Source: Tenacibaculum larymnensis
GTDB taxonomy: Bacteria; Bacteroidota; Bacteroidia; Flavobacteriales; Flavobacteriaceae
Assembly (NCBI RefSeq): GCF_028829235.1
Contig: NZ_JAIWJY010000003.1
Location: 1 to 64,000 of the forward strand
DNA: 64,000 bases
Direction of reading: 5' to 3'
The notes beneath the pieces were generated by a model, which was not told the DNA's origin, did no database searches, and saw only the letters and a program-made list of their open reading frames with translations. Of this stretch, positions 1 through 9,780 are shown one piece after another. The stretch's first letter is position 1; every line of letters begins with the position of its first letter. The translations under genes were made by a program, and so were the position numbers.

Positions 1-174
1 TAGTAATATTGTATAGATCTCTTATTACTAAGGTATGGAGGTTATATATGGAGTTCATTTATTATTCACAATAACTACCACAACATTTTATAATATGTAT
101 CTTAGCATAAAAATATTAGCTAAGTAACTTATATTACAAAGCAAGCATCATATTTCAAGTATATTTGCAACAAT

Positions 175-1197
175 ATGAATGATAACCTAAACCCTGAAAG
201 CACAAACTACTCAAATGAAGAATTAGATGTAGAAAAAAAGTTACGTCCGCTCTCATTTGATGATTTCTCTGGTCAAGATCAGGCAATAGATAACTTAAAA
301 GTTTTTGTAGAGGCAGCGAATCAACGAGACGAAGCATTAGATCATGCCTTATTTCACGGACCTCCTGGATTAGGTAAGACGACTTTGGCTCATATCTTAG
401 CTAATGAGTTAGGAGTTGGTATAAAAGTAACCTCAGGACCTGTGCTAGATAAACCTGGAGACTTAGCAGGCTTATTAACCAACTTAGATGAACGCGATGT
501 TCTGTTTATTGATGAGATCCATCGATTAAGTCCTATAGTTGAAGAATATTTGTATTCAGCCATGGAAGACTATAAAATCGATATTATGATTGAATCTGGT
601 CCAAATGCACGTACAGTTCAAATTAATCTTGAACCATTCACTTTGGTAGGAGCTACTACTCGTTCAGGATTGCTTACAGCGCCTATGCGAGCTCGTTTTG
701 GTATTAGTAGTCGATTACATTATTACTCAACAGAATTACTAACAACAATTATTCAACGAAGCGCTTATATTTTAAAAGTGCCAATTTCTATGGAGGCAGC
801 AATTGAAATTGCTGGTAGAAGTAGAGGAACCCCACGTATTGCCAATGCATTATTGCGTAGAGTACGTGATTTTGCTCAAATTAAGGGAGATGGCACTATT
901 ACTATAGAGATTGCTAAATATGCCTTAAAAGCATTAAATGTAGATGCACATGGTTTAGATGAAATGGATAATAAAATTTTATCTACTATTATTGATAAGT
1001 TTAAAGGAGGTCCGGTTGGAATAACCACTTTAGCTACGGCTGTAGCTGAAAACGCTGAAACTATAGAAGAGGTTTATGAGCCTTTTTTAATTCAACAAGG
1101 ATTTATTATGCGAACGCCAAGAGGAAGAGAAGTAACCGATTTGGCCTATAAACACTTAGGAAGAATTAAAGGAACTAGCCAAGGAGAACTCTTTTAA
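175..1197 (+). CDS. ruvB: Holliday junction branch-migration helicase RuvB
   Basis: RuvB is the AAA+ motor that, with RuvA, drives branch migration of Holliday junctions in recombinational repair. The 340-aa product has the family's usual length. It shows Walker [10 protein letters not shown] at residues 62-70, a Walker B followed by DEIH near 112-116, the sensor segment GATTRSG near 159-165, and the arginine-finger segment RARFG at 172-176. The C-terminal winged-helix part carries [12 protein letters not shown] and ends in [15 protein letters not shown], both typical of RuvB. The upstream 174 bases are AT-rich and show no other gene. A membrane-protein gene follows 15 bp downstream, so the two may be cotranscribed. 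Confidence 0.97.
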   Translation: MNDNLNPESTNYSNEELDVEKKLRPLSFDDFSGQDQAIDNLKVFVEAANQRDEALDHALFHGPPGLGKTTLAHILANELGVGIKVTSGPVLDKPGDLAGLLTNLDERDVLFIDEIHRLSPIVEEYLYSAMEDYKIDIMIESGPNARTVQINLEPFTLVGATTRSGLLTAPMRARFGISSRLHYYSTELLTTIIQRSAYILKVPISMEAAIEIAGRSRGTPRIANALLRRVRDFAQIKGDGTITIEIAKYALKALNVDAHGLDEMDNKILSTIIDKFKGGPVGITTLATAVAENAETIEEVYEPFLIQQGFIMRTPRGREVTDLAYKHLGRIKGTSQGELF

Positions 1198-1212
1198 AGT
1201 TTAGAATAAGCT

Positions 1213-2511
1213 ATGGAAAATAAGTCTAATACAGAAACGAAAGGATGGTTGCAACGATTAAAAGATGAAAGTTGGGAAGCGGAATTATTGGTTTCTGCAA
1301 TTGCAATTTTTGGTTCTTTCAAGCTCTTTGATATCATTGGTTGGCTTGCAAATTTTTTTATAGATTTTTTAAATCCTAACCAATATTATATAGGGTATTT
1401 CATTACTTTTTTTGGGCTAATAGCAGTAAGTATCTTAGCTTCAATGTTTGTAATACATTTCTTCTTAAGAGCTTATTGGGTGGGCTTGGTAGGCCTTAAT
1501 TCAGTTTTTCCTGACTATAGTATAGAAGATAGCGCATATTCAAAAATTTACACAGAAAAAATACTTTCAATATTACCAAAACTAAAAGACTCAATACAAA
1601 AAGTAGACGAGTTATGTAGTGTAATTTTTTCTGTAGCGTTTACCTTTTTATTAATGTACGGTTACATGGCATTTTTTTCAAGTATTTACCTGTTATTGTT
1701 CAACCTACTTTCAGCGTATGTAAATACCTATATTCTTTTAATACCAGCTTTTTTAATTGCAATAAGCTTGATGTTACAATCAATAATTACTATGTTCTCT
1801 AATTTAAAGAAGAATAAAGAAAAAGAAAAACTACAAGTCTTAAATTTCAAAGTGGTAAAATTTGTGTCAATGATATCTTTTGGACCACTATATAAAAGTA
1901 TTTTACAAGTATCAATGATATTTGGTTCAAATTTTAAGAAGAAAAAATCAATAGTTTATTTAATGTTGTTTTTCTTTTTTTCGGGAGTGGTTCTAGCAAG
2001 TATACAAATCCCGAAAACAAACATATTTTATCTAGTTATTTCAAACAAGCAGAACTTTTTCAATAAGTACAAAACGTATTCAGATTACTATAAAGACAGT
2101 AATAAATCTAATACATTTTTGCTAGCTCCTGAAATAGAGTCAAGTAAAATAGAGTCAAAAGTTGTAGAAGTATTCATACCCATATTTAAATACGAAAGAA
2201 CGATAAGAGAAGAGATTTGCGGTGAATTTGAAGAAAAGACTGATGTATCAAAAATAATAGAAGATCAAAATCAAGCTAAATTTTTACTAGCCTGCTATAA
2301 AGAATATAATAAAGTGTCAATAGACGGAGAAATTATACCTATTGATTTTATAAGATATAACAATCATCCTAGAACGAAACAGGTTGGATTACTAGGATAT
2401 ATAAATATTGAAAATTTATCAGAAGGAGTTCATACTATTAAAATAGAGAAAAAAAGTATGAAAAAAAACTTTTTAGAATGGACAATTCCTTTTTATAAGA
2501 TAAACAATTAA
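1213..2511 (+). CDS. Polytopic membrane protein of unknown function
   Basis: I do not recognise a family. The 432-aa product has hydrophobic segments near residues 25-53, 58-86, 134-170, 173-195 and 246-266, so roughly five to six membrane spans. A long, lysine-rich hydrophilic C-terminal part (about 270-432) contains two cysteines, in EEICGEF and LLACYKEY, and probably faces away from the membrane. It sits 15 bp after ruvB and 20 bp before a sulfate permease gene, all on one strand, which suggests a shared transcript rather than a shared function. Codon use is very A-rich, even compared with its neighbours. Confidence 0.75.
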   Translation: MENKSNTETKGWLQRLKDESWEAELLVSAIAIFGSFKLFDIIGWLANFFIDFLNPNQYYIGYFITFFGLIAVSILASMFVIHFFLRAYWVGLVGLNSVFPDYSIEDSAYSKIYTEKILSILPKLKDSIQKVDELCSVIFSVAFTFLLMYGYMAFFSSIYLLLFNLLSAYVNTYILLIPAFLIAISLMLQSIITMFSNLKKNKEKEKLQVLNFKVVKFVSMISFGPLYKSILQVSMIFGSNFKKKKSIVYLMLFFFFSGVVLASIQIPKTNIFYLVISNKQNFFNKYKTYSDYYKDSNKSNTFLLAPEIESSKIESKVVEVFIPIFKYERTIREEICGEFEEKTDVSKIIEDQNQAKFLLACYKEYNKVSIDGEIIPIDFIRYNNHPRTKQVGLLGYINIENLSEGVHTIKIEKKSMKKNFLEWTIPFYKINN

Positions 2512-2531
2512 AGAACGTTTTTATAGAGTAA

Positions 2532-4262
2532 ATGAATTTACTAAAAAAACTCATACCAATATTAGAATGGTTGCCTAACTATAAAAAATCGCAGTTAAGA
2601 GGTGATGTAGTTGCAGGTATAACAGTTGCTATTGTCCTAATTCCACAAGGTATTGCTTACGCATTAATTGCTGGATTACCGCCAATTTATGGATTGTATG
2701 CAGCTTTAATGCCTCAGTTAATGTATGCTGTTTTTGGAACATCTCGTCAAGTAGCAATTGGTCCTGTAGCAATGGATTCATTAATAGTAGCAACAGGAGT
2801 TTCTACCTTAGCACTTACAGGTTCAGAAAGTTACATCGCCATTGCAATATTACTCGCACTGGTAGTAGGAACAATTCAATTTTTAATGGGGATTTTCCGT
2901 TTAGGGTTTATCGTTAACTTTTTATCAAGACCTGTAATAACAGGATTTACTTCTGCCGTAGCTTTAATTATTGGACTGAACCAATTTAGAAATCTATTAG
3001 GAGTTGAGTTTGTACAGAGCGATCAAATTCATGTACTATTAGAAGATATTCTTTTTAGACTTAAATATTTTAAAACAAATACAACAATTATAGGCTTAAT
3101 AGCATGTGCTATTATTATAGTATTTAGAAGAGTCAATAAAAAAATACCAAATGCTTTAATCGTAGTTATACTCGGTATACTAAGCATACGTTTTTTTGGA
3201 ACACAGCTCTCCGATGTTGCCATTGTAAAAGACATTCCTTCAGGTTTACCAAAATTTTCAATGCCAGTAATTGATGTAGCTCTAATACGTGAATTGATGC
3301 CTATAGCAGCAACTTTAGTTATGGTAGGGTATTTAGAAACCATTTCTATCGGAAAAACGTTGGAAGCCAAACAAGACGAGTATAGAGTAAGACCAAATCA
3401 GGAGTTAGTAGCTTTAGGTTTGAGTAATATGGTAGGATCATTATTTCAGTCGTATCCATCAGCATCAAGTTTTTCTCGTTCGGCAATTAATGCAGAATCA
3501 GGTGGAACTACAGGAGTTTCAGCAATAGTTTCAGCAATTTTAGTAGTGTTTACATTACTTTTTCTAACACCTGTTTTTTATCACTTACCAAAAACTATTT
3601 TATCAGCAATTATTATAGTTGCAGTTTTTAACTTAATAAATGTAAAAGAAGCAAGAAGGCTATGGAAAGCTAATAACCTAGATTTTTGGTTACTCTTAGC
3701 TACTTTTTTAGCCACTATTTTCTTCGGAATTGAATACGGAATTTTAATCGGAGTAGTTTTATCATTAATTGTTTTAATTTTTAGAACCTCAAGACCCTAT
3801 GTAGCTGAGTTAGGAAAAGTACCAAATTCAGATTTCTATCGTAATAAAAACAGGTTTAAAGAAGTTATTTTAGACGATGAAATTTTAGTTTTCCGTTTTG
3901 ATGCACAATTATTTTATGCCAACTCTAACTATTTTAGAGATAAATTGGACGAAATGACAGGAGAAAAAGGGAAGGCATTAAAATTGATTGTATTAGATGC
4001 AGAGAGTATTAACAGAGTTGATAGTACAGGAATAGAGATGTTAAAAGAACGTATCGTTTATTTTAACAAACATAACATTCAATTTTATTTTGCAGGAGTA
4101 AAAGGCCCTGTAAGAGATGCCTTTTTTAGAGGAGGTTTATTAGACGTTGTAAGTTTAGATCACTTTTTTATGCGAGCCAATGGAGCCGTAAATTTTTATA
4201 AAACAGGAGATAATCAAAATCAGAAAAAATACGCGCAGTATATACACCAAGCGTATAAATAA
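2532..4262 (+). CDS. SulP-family anion (sulfate) permease with STAS domain
   Basis: This is a probable inner-membrane SLC26/SulP transporter for sulfate or another inorganic anion such as bicarbonate. The 576-aa protein opens with the SulP signature region (GDVVAGITVAIVLIPQGIAYA, here described around residues 24-44) and has about a dozen hydrophobic segments up to about residue 420. A cytoplasmic STAS domain follows at about 445-560, with VDSTGIEML near 496, the segment that aligns with the phosphorylatable serine loop of anti-sigma antagonists. It lies 11 bp upstream of an MBL-rhodanese gene and a rhodanese lipoprotein gene, a grouping that favours a sulfur-related substrate. The substrate is inferred from family and context only. 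Confidence 0.9.
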   Translation: MNLLKKLIPILEWLPNYKKSQLRGDVVAGITVAIVLIPQGIAYALIAGLPPIYGLYAALMPQLMYAVFGTSRQVAIGPVAMDSLIVATGVSTLALTGSESYIAIAILLALVVGTIQFLMGIFRLGFIVNFLSRPVITGFTSAVALIIGLNQFRNLLGVEFVQSDQIHVLLEDILFRLKYFKTNTTIIGLIACAIIIVFRRVNKKIPNALIVVILGILSIRFFGTQLSDVAIVKDIPSGLPKFSMPVIDVALIRELMPIAATLVMVGYLETISIGKTLEAKQDEYRVRPNQELVALGLSNMVGSLFQSYPSASSFSRSAINAESGGTTGVSAIVSAILVVFTLLFLTPVFYHLPKTILSAIIIVAVFNLINVKEARRLWKANNLDFWLLLATFLATIFFGIEYGILIGVVLSLIVLIFRTSRPYVAELGKVPNSDFYRNKNRFKEVILDDEILVFRFDAQLFYANSNYFRDKLDEMTGEKGKALKLIVLDAESINRVDSTGIEMLKERIVYFNKHNIQFYFAGVKGPVRDAFFRGGLLDVVSLDHFFMRANGAVNFYKTGDNQNQKKYAQYIHQAYK

Positions 4263-4273
4263 TATATAATATC

Positions 4274-5683
4274 ATGAAAATAGAGCAAATTTATACAGGT
4301 TGTTTAGCACAAGGAGCCTATTATATTGAAAGTAATGGAGAAGTAGCAATTATAGATCCGTTACGTGAAGTTGATCCTTATATAAACAGAGCTGAAAAAG
4401 ATGGCGCTAAGATCAAATATATTTTTGAAACTCACTTCCATGCAGATTTTGTAAGTGGTCATGTTACGCTTGCTGAGAAAACAGGAGCAACAATTGTATA
4501 CGGACCAACAGCAAAAACAAATTATGAGGCTCATATAGCTACAGATGGGGAAGTGTTCACATTAGGAGATATTACTCTTACCGTATTGCATACTCCAGGA
4601 CACACAATGGAGAGTACTTCTTATTTATTAAAAGATAAGAATGGAAAAAACCATGCAGTTTTTAGTGGAGATACCTTATTTTTAGGTGATGTAGGGCGCC
4701 CAGATTTAGCACAAAAAGCAGCAAACTTAACACAAGAAGAATTAGCAGGATTGTTATATGATAGTTTGCGCACAAAAATTATGACCCTTGAAGATGATGT
4801 AATTGTATATCCAGCACACGGAGCAGGTTCAGCTTGTGGTAAGAACTTAAGCAAAGAAACAGTGGGTACTATTGGAGATCAAAAGAAAACCAATTATGCA
4901 TTACGTGCAGATATGACTAAAGAAGAGTTTGTAAAAGAAGTAACCGATGGATTATTACCTCCACCAGAATATTTTCCTTTAAATGTAAAAATGAATAAGG
5001 AAGGATATCAATCTATTGATGAAGTTATCAAGAGTGGAGCAAGAGCATTATCGGTAGCAGATTTTGAAAAAATAGCAAACGAAACAGATGCGTTGATTTT
5101 AGATGTACGTCATCAATCAGAGTTTATTAAAGGATTTATACCACAATCAATTTTTATTGGTTTAGGAGGAACATTTGCTCCATGGGTAGGTGCATTGATT
5201 AAAGATGTTACACAGCCAATTTTATTAGTTACTCCTGAAGGAGAAGAAGAAACAACTATAACACGCTTATCACGAGTTGGTTTTGATAATGTATTAGGGT
5301 ATTTAGATGGAAGCTTTAATTCATGGAAAGAAGCAGGAAAAGAAATAGATACGTTACGTTCTGTTTCTGCAGATGTTTTAGCAGAAGCAATTACGAAAAA
5401 AGCACCTGTTTTTGATGTTAGAAAGCCAGGAGAATATGCAAATGAACATATTGTAGATGTACCAAGTACACCGTTAGATTTCTTAAACGAACATGTTGAA
5501 GAATTTCCAACAAAAGAAGATTTTTATGTACACTGTGCTGGTGGATACCGTTCAGTAATTGCAGCGTCTATTTTAAAAGCAAGAGGATTCCATAATATAA
5601 TTGATGTTGCTGGAGGATATAAGGCTATTAAAGAAACTGATATTCCAAGAACAGCAACGGTATGTCCATCAACTTTAAAATAA
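4274..5683 (+). CDS. MBL-fold hydrolase fused to two rhodanese domains (persulfide dioxygenase-like)
   Basis: The N-terminal metallo-beta-lactamase domain resembles ETHE1/Blh-type persulfide dioxygenases, which oxidise glutathione persulfide in sulfide detoxification. Metal ligands are visible as HFHAD with H54, H56 and D58, then H63, and a later SGDTLFLGDVGRPD segment. Two rhodanese domains follow, at about 270-365 and 370-469. The first has no cysteine in its active loop (LLVTPEGEEET) and is probably catalytically dead. The second has HCAGGYRS with C421. The 469-aa length fits the MBL-rhodanese-rhodanese architecture. It is the middle gene of a SulP/MBL-rhodanese/rhodanese cassette, and its stop lies 5 bp before the preferred start of the next gene. 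Confidence 0.9.
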   Translation: MKIEQIYTGCLAQGAYYIESNGEVAIIDPLREVDPYINRAEKDGAKIKYIFETHFHADFVSGHVTLAEKTGATIVYGPTAKTNYEAHIATDGEVFTLGDITLTVLHTPGHTMESTSYLLKDKNGKNHAVFSGDTLFLGDVGRPDLAQKAANLTQEELAGLLYDSLRTKIMTLEDDVIVYPAHGAGSACGKNLSKETVGTIGDQKKTNYALRADMTKEEFVKEVTDGLLPPPEYFPLNVKMNKEGYQSIDEVIKSGARALSVADFEKIANETDALILDVRHQSEFIKGFIPQSIFIGLGGTFAPWVGALIKDVTQPILLVTPEGEEETTITRLSRVGFDNVLGYLDGSFNSWKEAGKEIDTLRSVSADVLAEAITKKAPVFDVRKPGEYANEHIVDVPSTPLDFLNEHVEEFPTKEDFYVHCAGGYRSVIAASILKARGFHNIIDVAGGYKAIKETDIPRTATVCPSTLK

Positions 5684-5688
5684 GAATA

Positions 5689-6072
5689 ATGATGAAGAGA
5701 GGTATATTTTTAGTAGGTTTATTTTTAATAGTGGTATTGTCGTGTAAGCCACAAACCAATGAGGCAAAAGATATCACGGTTGAAAACTTGCAGGTAGTTT
5801 TAGAAAACGAAGATAACGTACAGTTATTAGACGTCAGAACTCCACAAGAATGGGCAGAAGGAGTAATTAAGGATCCGATAAAAATAGATATTACAGGAGA
5901 TGACTTTGAAGGAAAGGTTTTAGAAAAGTTAGACAAAACCAAGCCTGTATATATTTACTGTCGCTCAGGAGGTAGAAGTAAAAAAGCTACCGAACTTTTA
6001 GCTGAAAAAGGTTATGAAGCCTATAATGTTTTAGGAGGCTATTTAGAATGGACAGAGAAAAATAAAGAATAA
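5689..6072 (+). CDS. Rhodanese-like domain lipoprotein
   Basis: This is a small single-domain sulfurtransferase, probably an envelope lipoprotein. I use the ATG at 5689 rather than the open frame from 5662, because a signal peptide begins there: MMKRGIFLVG, a hydrophobic core, then lipobox VLSC with C19. The longer frame would also overlap the upstream stop. The rhodanese fold shows LLDVRTPQEW and the active loop YCRSGGRS with the catalytic cysteine at residue 91 of 127. It is the last gene of the sulfur cassette, and a strong hairpin terminator follows directly. Its likely role is persulfide transfer or sensing in the periplasm, inferred from context. Confidence 0.88.
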   Translation: MMKRGIFLVGLFLIVVLSCKPQTNEAKDITVENLQVVLENEDNVQLLDVRTPQEWAEGVIKDPIKIDITGDDFEGKVLEKLDKTKPVYIYCRSGGRSKKATELLAEKGYEAYNVLGGYLEWTEKNKE

Positions 6073-6074
6073 AG

Positions 6075-6106
6075 AAAATCCCGGGTAGTATACTCGGGAT
6101 TTTTTA
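6075..6106 (+). terminator. Rho-independent terminator after the rhodanese gene
   Basis: The inverted repeat ATCCCG (6078-6083) / CGGGAT (6095-6100) can extend inward through GGTA/TACT to a three-base loop. It is flanked by an A-run on the left and a T-run on the right. It ends the sulfur cassette. Confidence 0.85.
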
Positions 6107-6193
6107 TGTTTCGCTATCGACCTTGTATAAGGTTAGTTATGTTGTTTAACTACCTAATTTAGCAAATCCACAAGGATTTTCGTAAGTAGGCTT

Positions 6194-6721
6194 TTATTGT
6201 TTTCTTTTTAATTTATTGATCCCAAAACATTTGTAATCTTTACCAAATGAAACATCAAAAACGGTTTCAATTTCATTTTCACTTATTTTTTTTACTGTCC
6301 ATTTTGCCTTTCCATTAGGTACAAAGTTCTCAATATGTTCAGTTTCAAAAACTAATGTGTTCTCGTCAGAATCGTCGTTATTTAAAAAGTACTGATTATA
6401 GTATCCCTCATTATTAAATTGTCTGAAAACTATTGTTTTTCTACTTTTATCATAACTAATAAATCCTTTATCAAGATGATGTTCTCCCTTTGGTTTTTTC
6501 TCAGTAGGCTCAAAGTTAGACTCATTAATTACTTCTATGTAATTTCCGTTCATTACTAAATGAAAACTGGATTCAATTTTTGATTTATCATTCCCGAAAC
6601 CAGTTCCAGTTCCAGTCCAATCTCCAATTATGAAGTCGATTTTTTCAAATGGATTTGTTTGAGCAAAAGATGTTCCAAAAGTCAGGATTAACCCTAAAAT
6701 CAAAAGAATTTTTTTAGACAT
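6194..6721 (-). CDS. Secreted nitrobindin/lipocalin-like beta-barrel protein
   Basis: This is an exported 175-aa protein with a signal peptide ending near residue 20 (TFGTSFAQ). The mature part is rich in alternating beta-strand residues and opens with FIIGDWTGTGTGF. That motif resembles the GxWxGxG start of nitrobindin/THAP4-like heme-binding barrels and of lipocalin-like stress proteins. No heme-ligand histidine can be assigned with confidence, so heme binding is only a possibility. The gene stands alone, convergent with the rhodanese cassette on its left. About 200 bp separate it from the TonB receptor gene, including a bidirectional terminator. Confidence 0.6.
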   Translation of the reverse strand: MSKKILLILGLILTFGTSFAQTNPFEKIDFIIGDWTGTGTGFGNDKSKIESSFHLVMNGNYIEVINESNFEPTEKKPKGEHHLDKGFISYDKSRKTIVFRQFNNEGYYNQYFLNNDDSDENTLVFETEHIENFVPNGKAKWTVKKISENEIETVFDVSFGKDYKCFGINKLKRKQ

Positions 6722-6865
6722 AATATTTTATTTAATCAATTTTATAAATTATTATTGAGTGTTTTTCAGTTTACACACAAAGTGATTAAGAATATAAGTT
6801 CGTTTTAACGACTTATATCCATCGATAGCGAAGTTAGTCTTTTATAATTTAATTTTCAAGAGCAT

Positions 6866-6897
6866 AAAAAAACCGAGACAATTTGTCTCGGTTTTTT
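6866..6897. terminator. Bidirectional terminator downstream of the TonB receptor
   Basis: A perfect 12-bp stem, AAAACCGAGACA (6869-6880) / TGTCTCGGTTTT (6884-6895), encloses a 3-base loop. It lies just past the 3' end of the minus-strand TonB receptor gene and has T-runs in both orientations. Confidence 0.85.
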
Positions 6898-6918
6898 GTT
6901 TTTCTAGCATTTTCCCTC

Positions 6919-9312
6919 TTAAAATTTTAACGTTGCACCTACTAAAAAGTTTCTAGTAGCTTGCGGATAGTAACCTGCACCATCAACAGTAGTAGTTGTT
7001 CCTGGAGTAGTCCACGTATCGTCGTATGTATAATAATATCCTCTATCAACATATTCTTTGTTAAAAATGTTGTTTACTAACCCAGTAAGTACAATCGATT
7101 TAAAAATTTTGTTGGTTTTAATCTCGTACACAATATTTAAATCACTCGTAAAGAATCCTTTTAAAACATCTAAATCAGATACTCTACTATCTAGGTTACT
7201 CATAAATTGTTTTCCAACATATTTAGATAAGAAAGCAATTTGTATATTGTTAACTGGTCGATAAATCAATGCATTTCCAAAAATAATATCTGGAGAAAAA
7301 GTAATAGGAGTATCTCCTAAATTTTGTAATTCCCCATTAATTTCAGCATTGTAATCTCTATTAATATTTTTACTAAAAGCAATGTTAGGACGCATAGATA
7401 CTTGTTCAGATAAGGTAATATCTGCATCAATTTCCAGTCCTAAACGATAACTACTACCACTAGAAGCACGTAAAGGTTCTCCAGTATTTGGGTCAATAGC
7501 ACCGGTAAGAATTAACTGATTCTGATAATCCATATAGTATACGTTTGTATTTAATCGAACTGTTTTATTAGCCAAACGCCAACCTAACTCATAATCATCT
7601 AAGCTTTCGTGTTGAGAATTGCCACCTTCAAAATCATTTCTATTAGGTTCTCTGTTCGCTTTAGCGTACGAAGCATATAAACTATGTTCGTCATTTATGA
7701 TATAGGTAAGTCCAAACTTAGGATTAAAGAAGTTATAATCTTTATCAACATCAATAGGAACTCTATCAGATGTCAATCCTTTCGTTTGATAATTTACAAA
7801 CCTTCCTTGTACATCAACAAACGCTTTAAATTGTTCTGAAAGACTAAACGTAGCTTTAGAGAAAACACTCAAATCTGTTTTTTCAGAAGTACTATCGTAG
7901 TAATGGTCATTAATATTGGTATTTGGAGCCAAATCGCTTCCCCATATTACTTCTCCATAATGGTCGTTATTAAAGGTACTATAAGAAGCTCCAGAAATAA
8001 TTTCTAGTTTATCATTTTTGTAAGTAGCATTCGCATTAGCAACATAAAAATGATTGTCTAACCATCTTCTAACAATCACATCACTACCATCTACAATTAA
8101 ACCATCGTAGTCTTCAGCATCACTTCCTTCTTTAAACTGCTCGTAATATCCTTTACCACGCGTATAGTTTAAACCTATGTTGGTAGACCAATTCTCAGAT
8201 AATTTTTCATTCCAGTGTAGTTGGTAGTGATCTTGCCAATAATTATCGGTTTCATTATCGTAGGTATACGGGTTTTGACGACGATCTTCTTTTAGTTCTT
8301 CAGGAGTTAAACCATACCAAGCTTGGTAGGTTCTTTCCTTTCCACCAAAAACTAAAGCTTTAATCAAGGTGTTATCATCGGTATAGCTACCTTGTAAGAA
8401 ATACGATTTTAAATCGGTGAAAGCACGGTCAACATATCCGTCAGAATAAATGTTAGACAAACGTCCTGCGAACTCAAATCCATTATTTAATTTTCCAGTA
8501 GTAAATTTTACGGTATGCTTTCTTGTTCCGTACGAACCAAAAGCATTTGAAATCTCTCCACCAGCTTCTTCCGAAACGGCATCGGTTAAGATGTTTAAAC
8601 TAGCTCCAAAAGCTCCAGAACCGTTTGTAGAAGTACCTACACCACGTTGTAATTGTAAACTTTGGGTAGACGAAGCAAAATCTCCCATATTAACCCAAAA
8701 AGTACCCTGACTTTCGGCATCGTTATACGGAATTCCGTTAATCGTAACATTTACACGAGTAGCATCCGAACCACGTACACGAATATAAGTGTATCCAATA
8801 CCAGCACCCGCATCAGATGATGAAGTTACTGACGGTAAATAGTTTAATAATACAGGAATATCCTGCCCTAAATTACGTTTTTCAATTTCTTGTTTGCTAA
8901 GGTTAGAGTGTGTTACAGGTGCATCTGCTTTTACACGAACAGCAGAAACCAACACTTCGTCTAAAATAGCTTCATCAGAAATTAACTGAAATGTAAACTG
9001 TTGATTTTTGGTAATAACAACCTCTTGCAAAAGAGGTTTGAAACCAACATGAGAAACCTTAAATACATAAGTTCCTTTTGAAAGATTTAATGTAAAGTTC
9101 CCCTTAAAGTCGGTAGCAATTCCTTTGTTAAGAGAGGCAACAGTAACAGTAGCACCCACCAAAGGATTTTGGTTACCATCAACTACTTTTCCAGAGAAAG
9201 TAACCGTTTGTGCGTTTGCTGTTAAGGTTACAAATAATACGAGTAAAAAAGCTATTAGTTTTACTTGTGGTGGTTGTTTGAAAGACATCGGTCTCATTTT
9301 ATAAAAAAACAA
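6919..9312 (-). CDS. TonB-dependent outer-membrane receptor, likely thiamine uptake
   Basis: This 797-aa TonB-dependent receptor would move a nutrient across the outer membrane using ExbBD-TonB energy. A signal peptide precedes TANAQ near residue 35. A carboxypeptidase-regulatory-like domain follows at about 37-120 (FSGKVVDGNQNPLVGATV). The plug is at about 130-245 (RVRGSDATRVNVTINGIPYNDAE region), then a 22-strand-type barrel ends in the outer-membrane phenylalanine signal VGATLKF. The start is uncertain: in-frame ATGs at 9297 and 9288 would also keep the signal peptide. A TPP riboswitch in the leader makes thiamine or a thiamine phosphate the most likely substrate. TPP-regulated receptors of this kind are known in Bacteroidota. 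No thiamine biosynthesis gene is adjacent. Confidence 0.93.
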   Translation of the reverse strand: MFFYKMRPMSFKQPPQVKLIAFLLVLFVTLTANAQTVTFSGKVVDGNQNPLVGATVTVASLNKGIATDFKGNFTLNLSKGTYVFKVSHVGFKPLLQEVVITKNQQFTFQLISDEAILDEVLVSAVRVKADAPVTHSNLSKQEIEKRNLGQDIPVLLNYLPSVTSSSDAGAGIGYTYIRVRGSDATRVNVTINGIPYNDAESQGTFWVNMGDFASSTQSLQLQRGVGTSTNGSGAFGASLNILTDAVSEEAGGEISNAFGSYGTRKHTVKFTTGKLNNGFEFAGRLSNIYSDGYVDRAFTDLKSYFLQGSYTDDNTLIKALVFGGKERTYQAWYGLTPEELKEDRRQNPYTYDNETDNYWQDHYQLHWNEKLSENWSTNIGLNYTRGKGYYEQFKEGSDAEDYDGLIVDGSDVIVRRWLDNHFYVANANATYKNDKLEIISGASYSTFNNDHYGEVIWGSDLAPNTNINDHYYDSTSEKTDLSVFSKATFSLSEQFKAFVDVQGRFVNYQTKGLTSDRVPIDVDKDYNFFNPKFGLTYIINDEHSLYASYAKANREPNRNDFEGGNSQHESLDDYELGWRLANKTVRLNTNVYYMDYQNQLILTGAIDPNTGEPLRASSGSSYRLGLEIDADITLSEQVSMRPNIAFSKNINRDYNAEINGELQNLGDTPITFSPDIIFGNALIYRPVNNIQIAFLSKYVGKQFMSNLDSRVSDLDVLKGFFTSDLNIVYEIKTNKIFKSIVLTGLVNNIFNKEYVDRGYYYTYDDTWTTPGTTTTVDGAGYYPQATRNFLVGATLKF

Positions 9313-9367
9313 AATCGAATAAAAAGAGGTAATTATTCTTTAGTTAAACATTGAATAATTAAAATTT

Positions 9368-9430
9368 GTCATTACGAGGAGTTTAGGACGAAGTAATCTT
9401 TTCATCAATAAACAGGTTTCTCGTAACAAT
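9368..9430. repeat. Decayed copy of an interspersed GTCATTACGAG palindrome
   Basis: GTCATTACGAGGAG followed by GAAGTAATCTTTT matches the left arm of the inverted-repeat family better preserved at 15790-15878 and 21232-21308. The right arm is degenerate here (TTTCTCGTAACAA). It lies between the TPP aptamer and the receptor start, inside the 5' leader. Confidence 0.45.
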
Positions 9431-9442
9431 TGGTTTCCAAAT

Positions 9443-9592
9443 GGCGATTATCGCCTCCCTAAACAGCATTACCTGTTCCAGGTTCGTTGGGTATGATCTC
9501 AGCCTATTTTTAACTATGAGTTATAAATGTTGAATTTTAAGTTAACGAACAACTATTCATTAAACACTAATAACTCAAAAAGGCACCCCTTT
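9443..9592 (-). promoter_or_regulatory. TPP (thiamine pyrophosphate) riboswitch, THI-box
   Basis: Read on the minus strand, the conserved THI-box blocks appear in order. GGGGTGCC lies near 9590-9582. After an extended, variable P3 arm come GGCTGAGATCATACCC (about 9506-9489), then GAACCTGGAACAGGTAAT, then TTTAGGGA ending near 9456. A short hairpin, GGCGA-TAA-TCGCC (9443-9455), follows directly and could be part of the expression platform. There is no T-run, so control may be translational or through a downstream structure. The aptamer sits about 140 bases upstream of the receptor start, in the right orientation to regulate it. Confidence 0.92.
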
Positions 9593-9780
9593 ATGAGAAC
9601 GATGCAAAGGTAAATATGAAATATGAATTAAGCGAGATAAATAGCGGGTTTTTCTAGGCTTGTTTATAAAAGAATAAGGAGTTATTAAGTAAGTAAAAAA
9701 ACATTCTAATCAATTTATAGATTTAACTCATGCATTCCATCGTAAATTTAATATTTTAGTGGTGAAAATATCAGATATTT

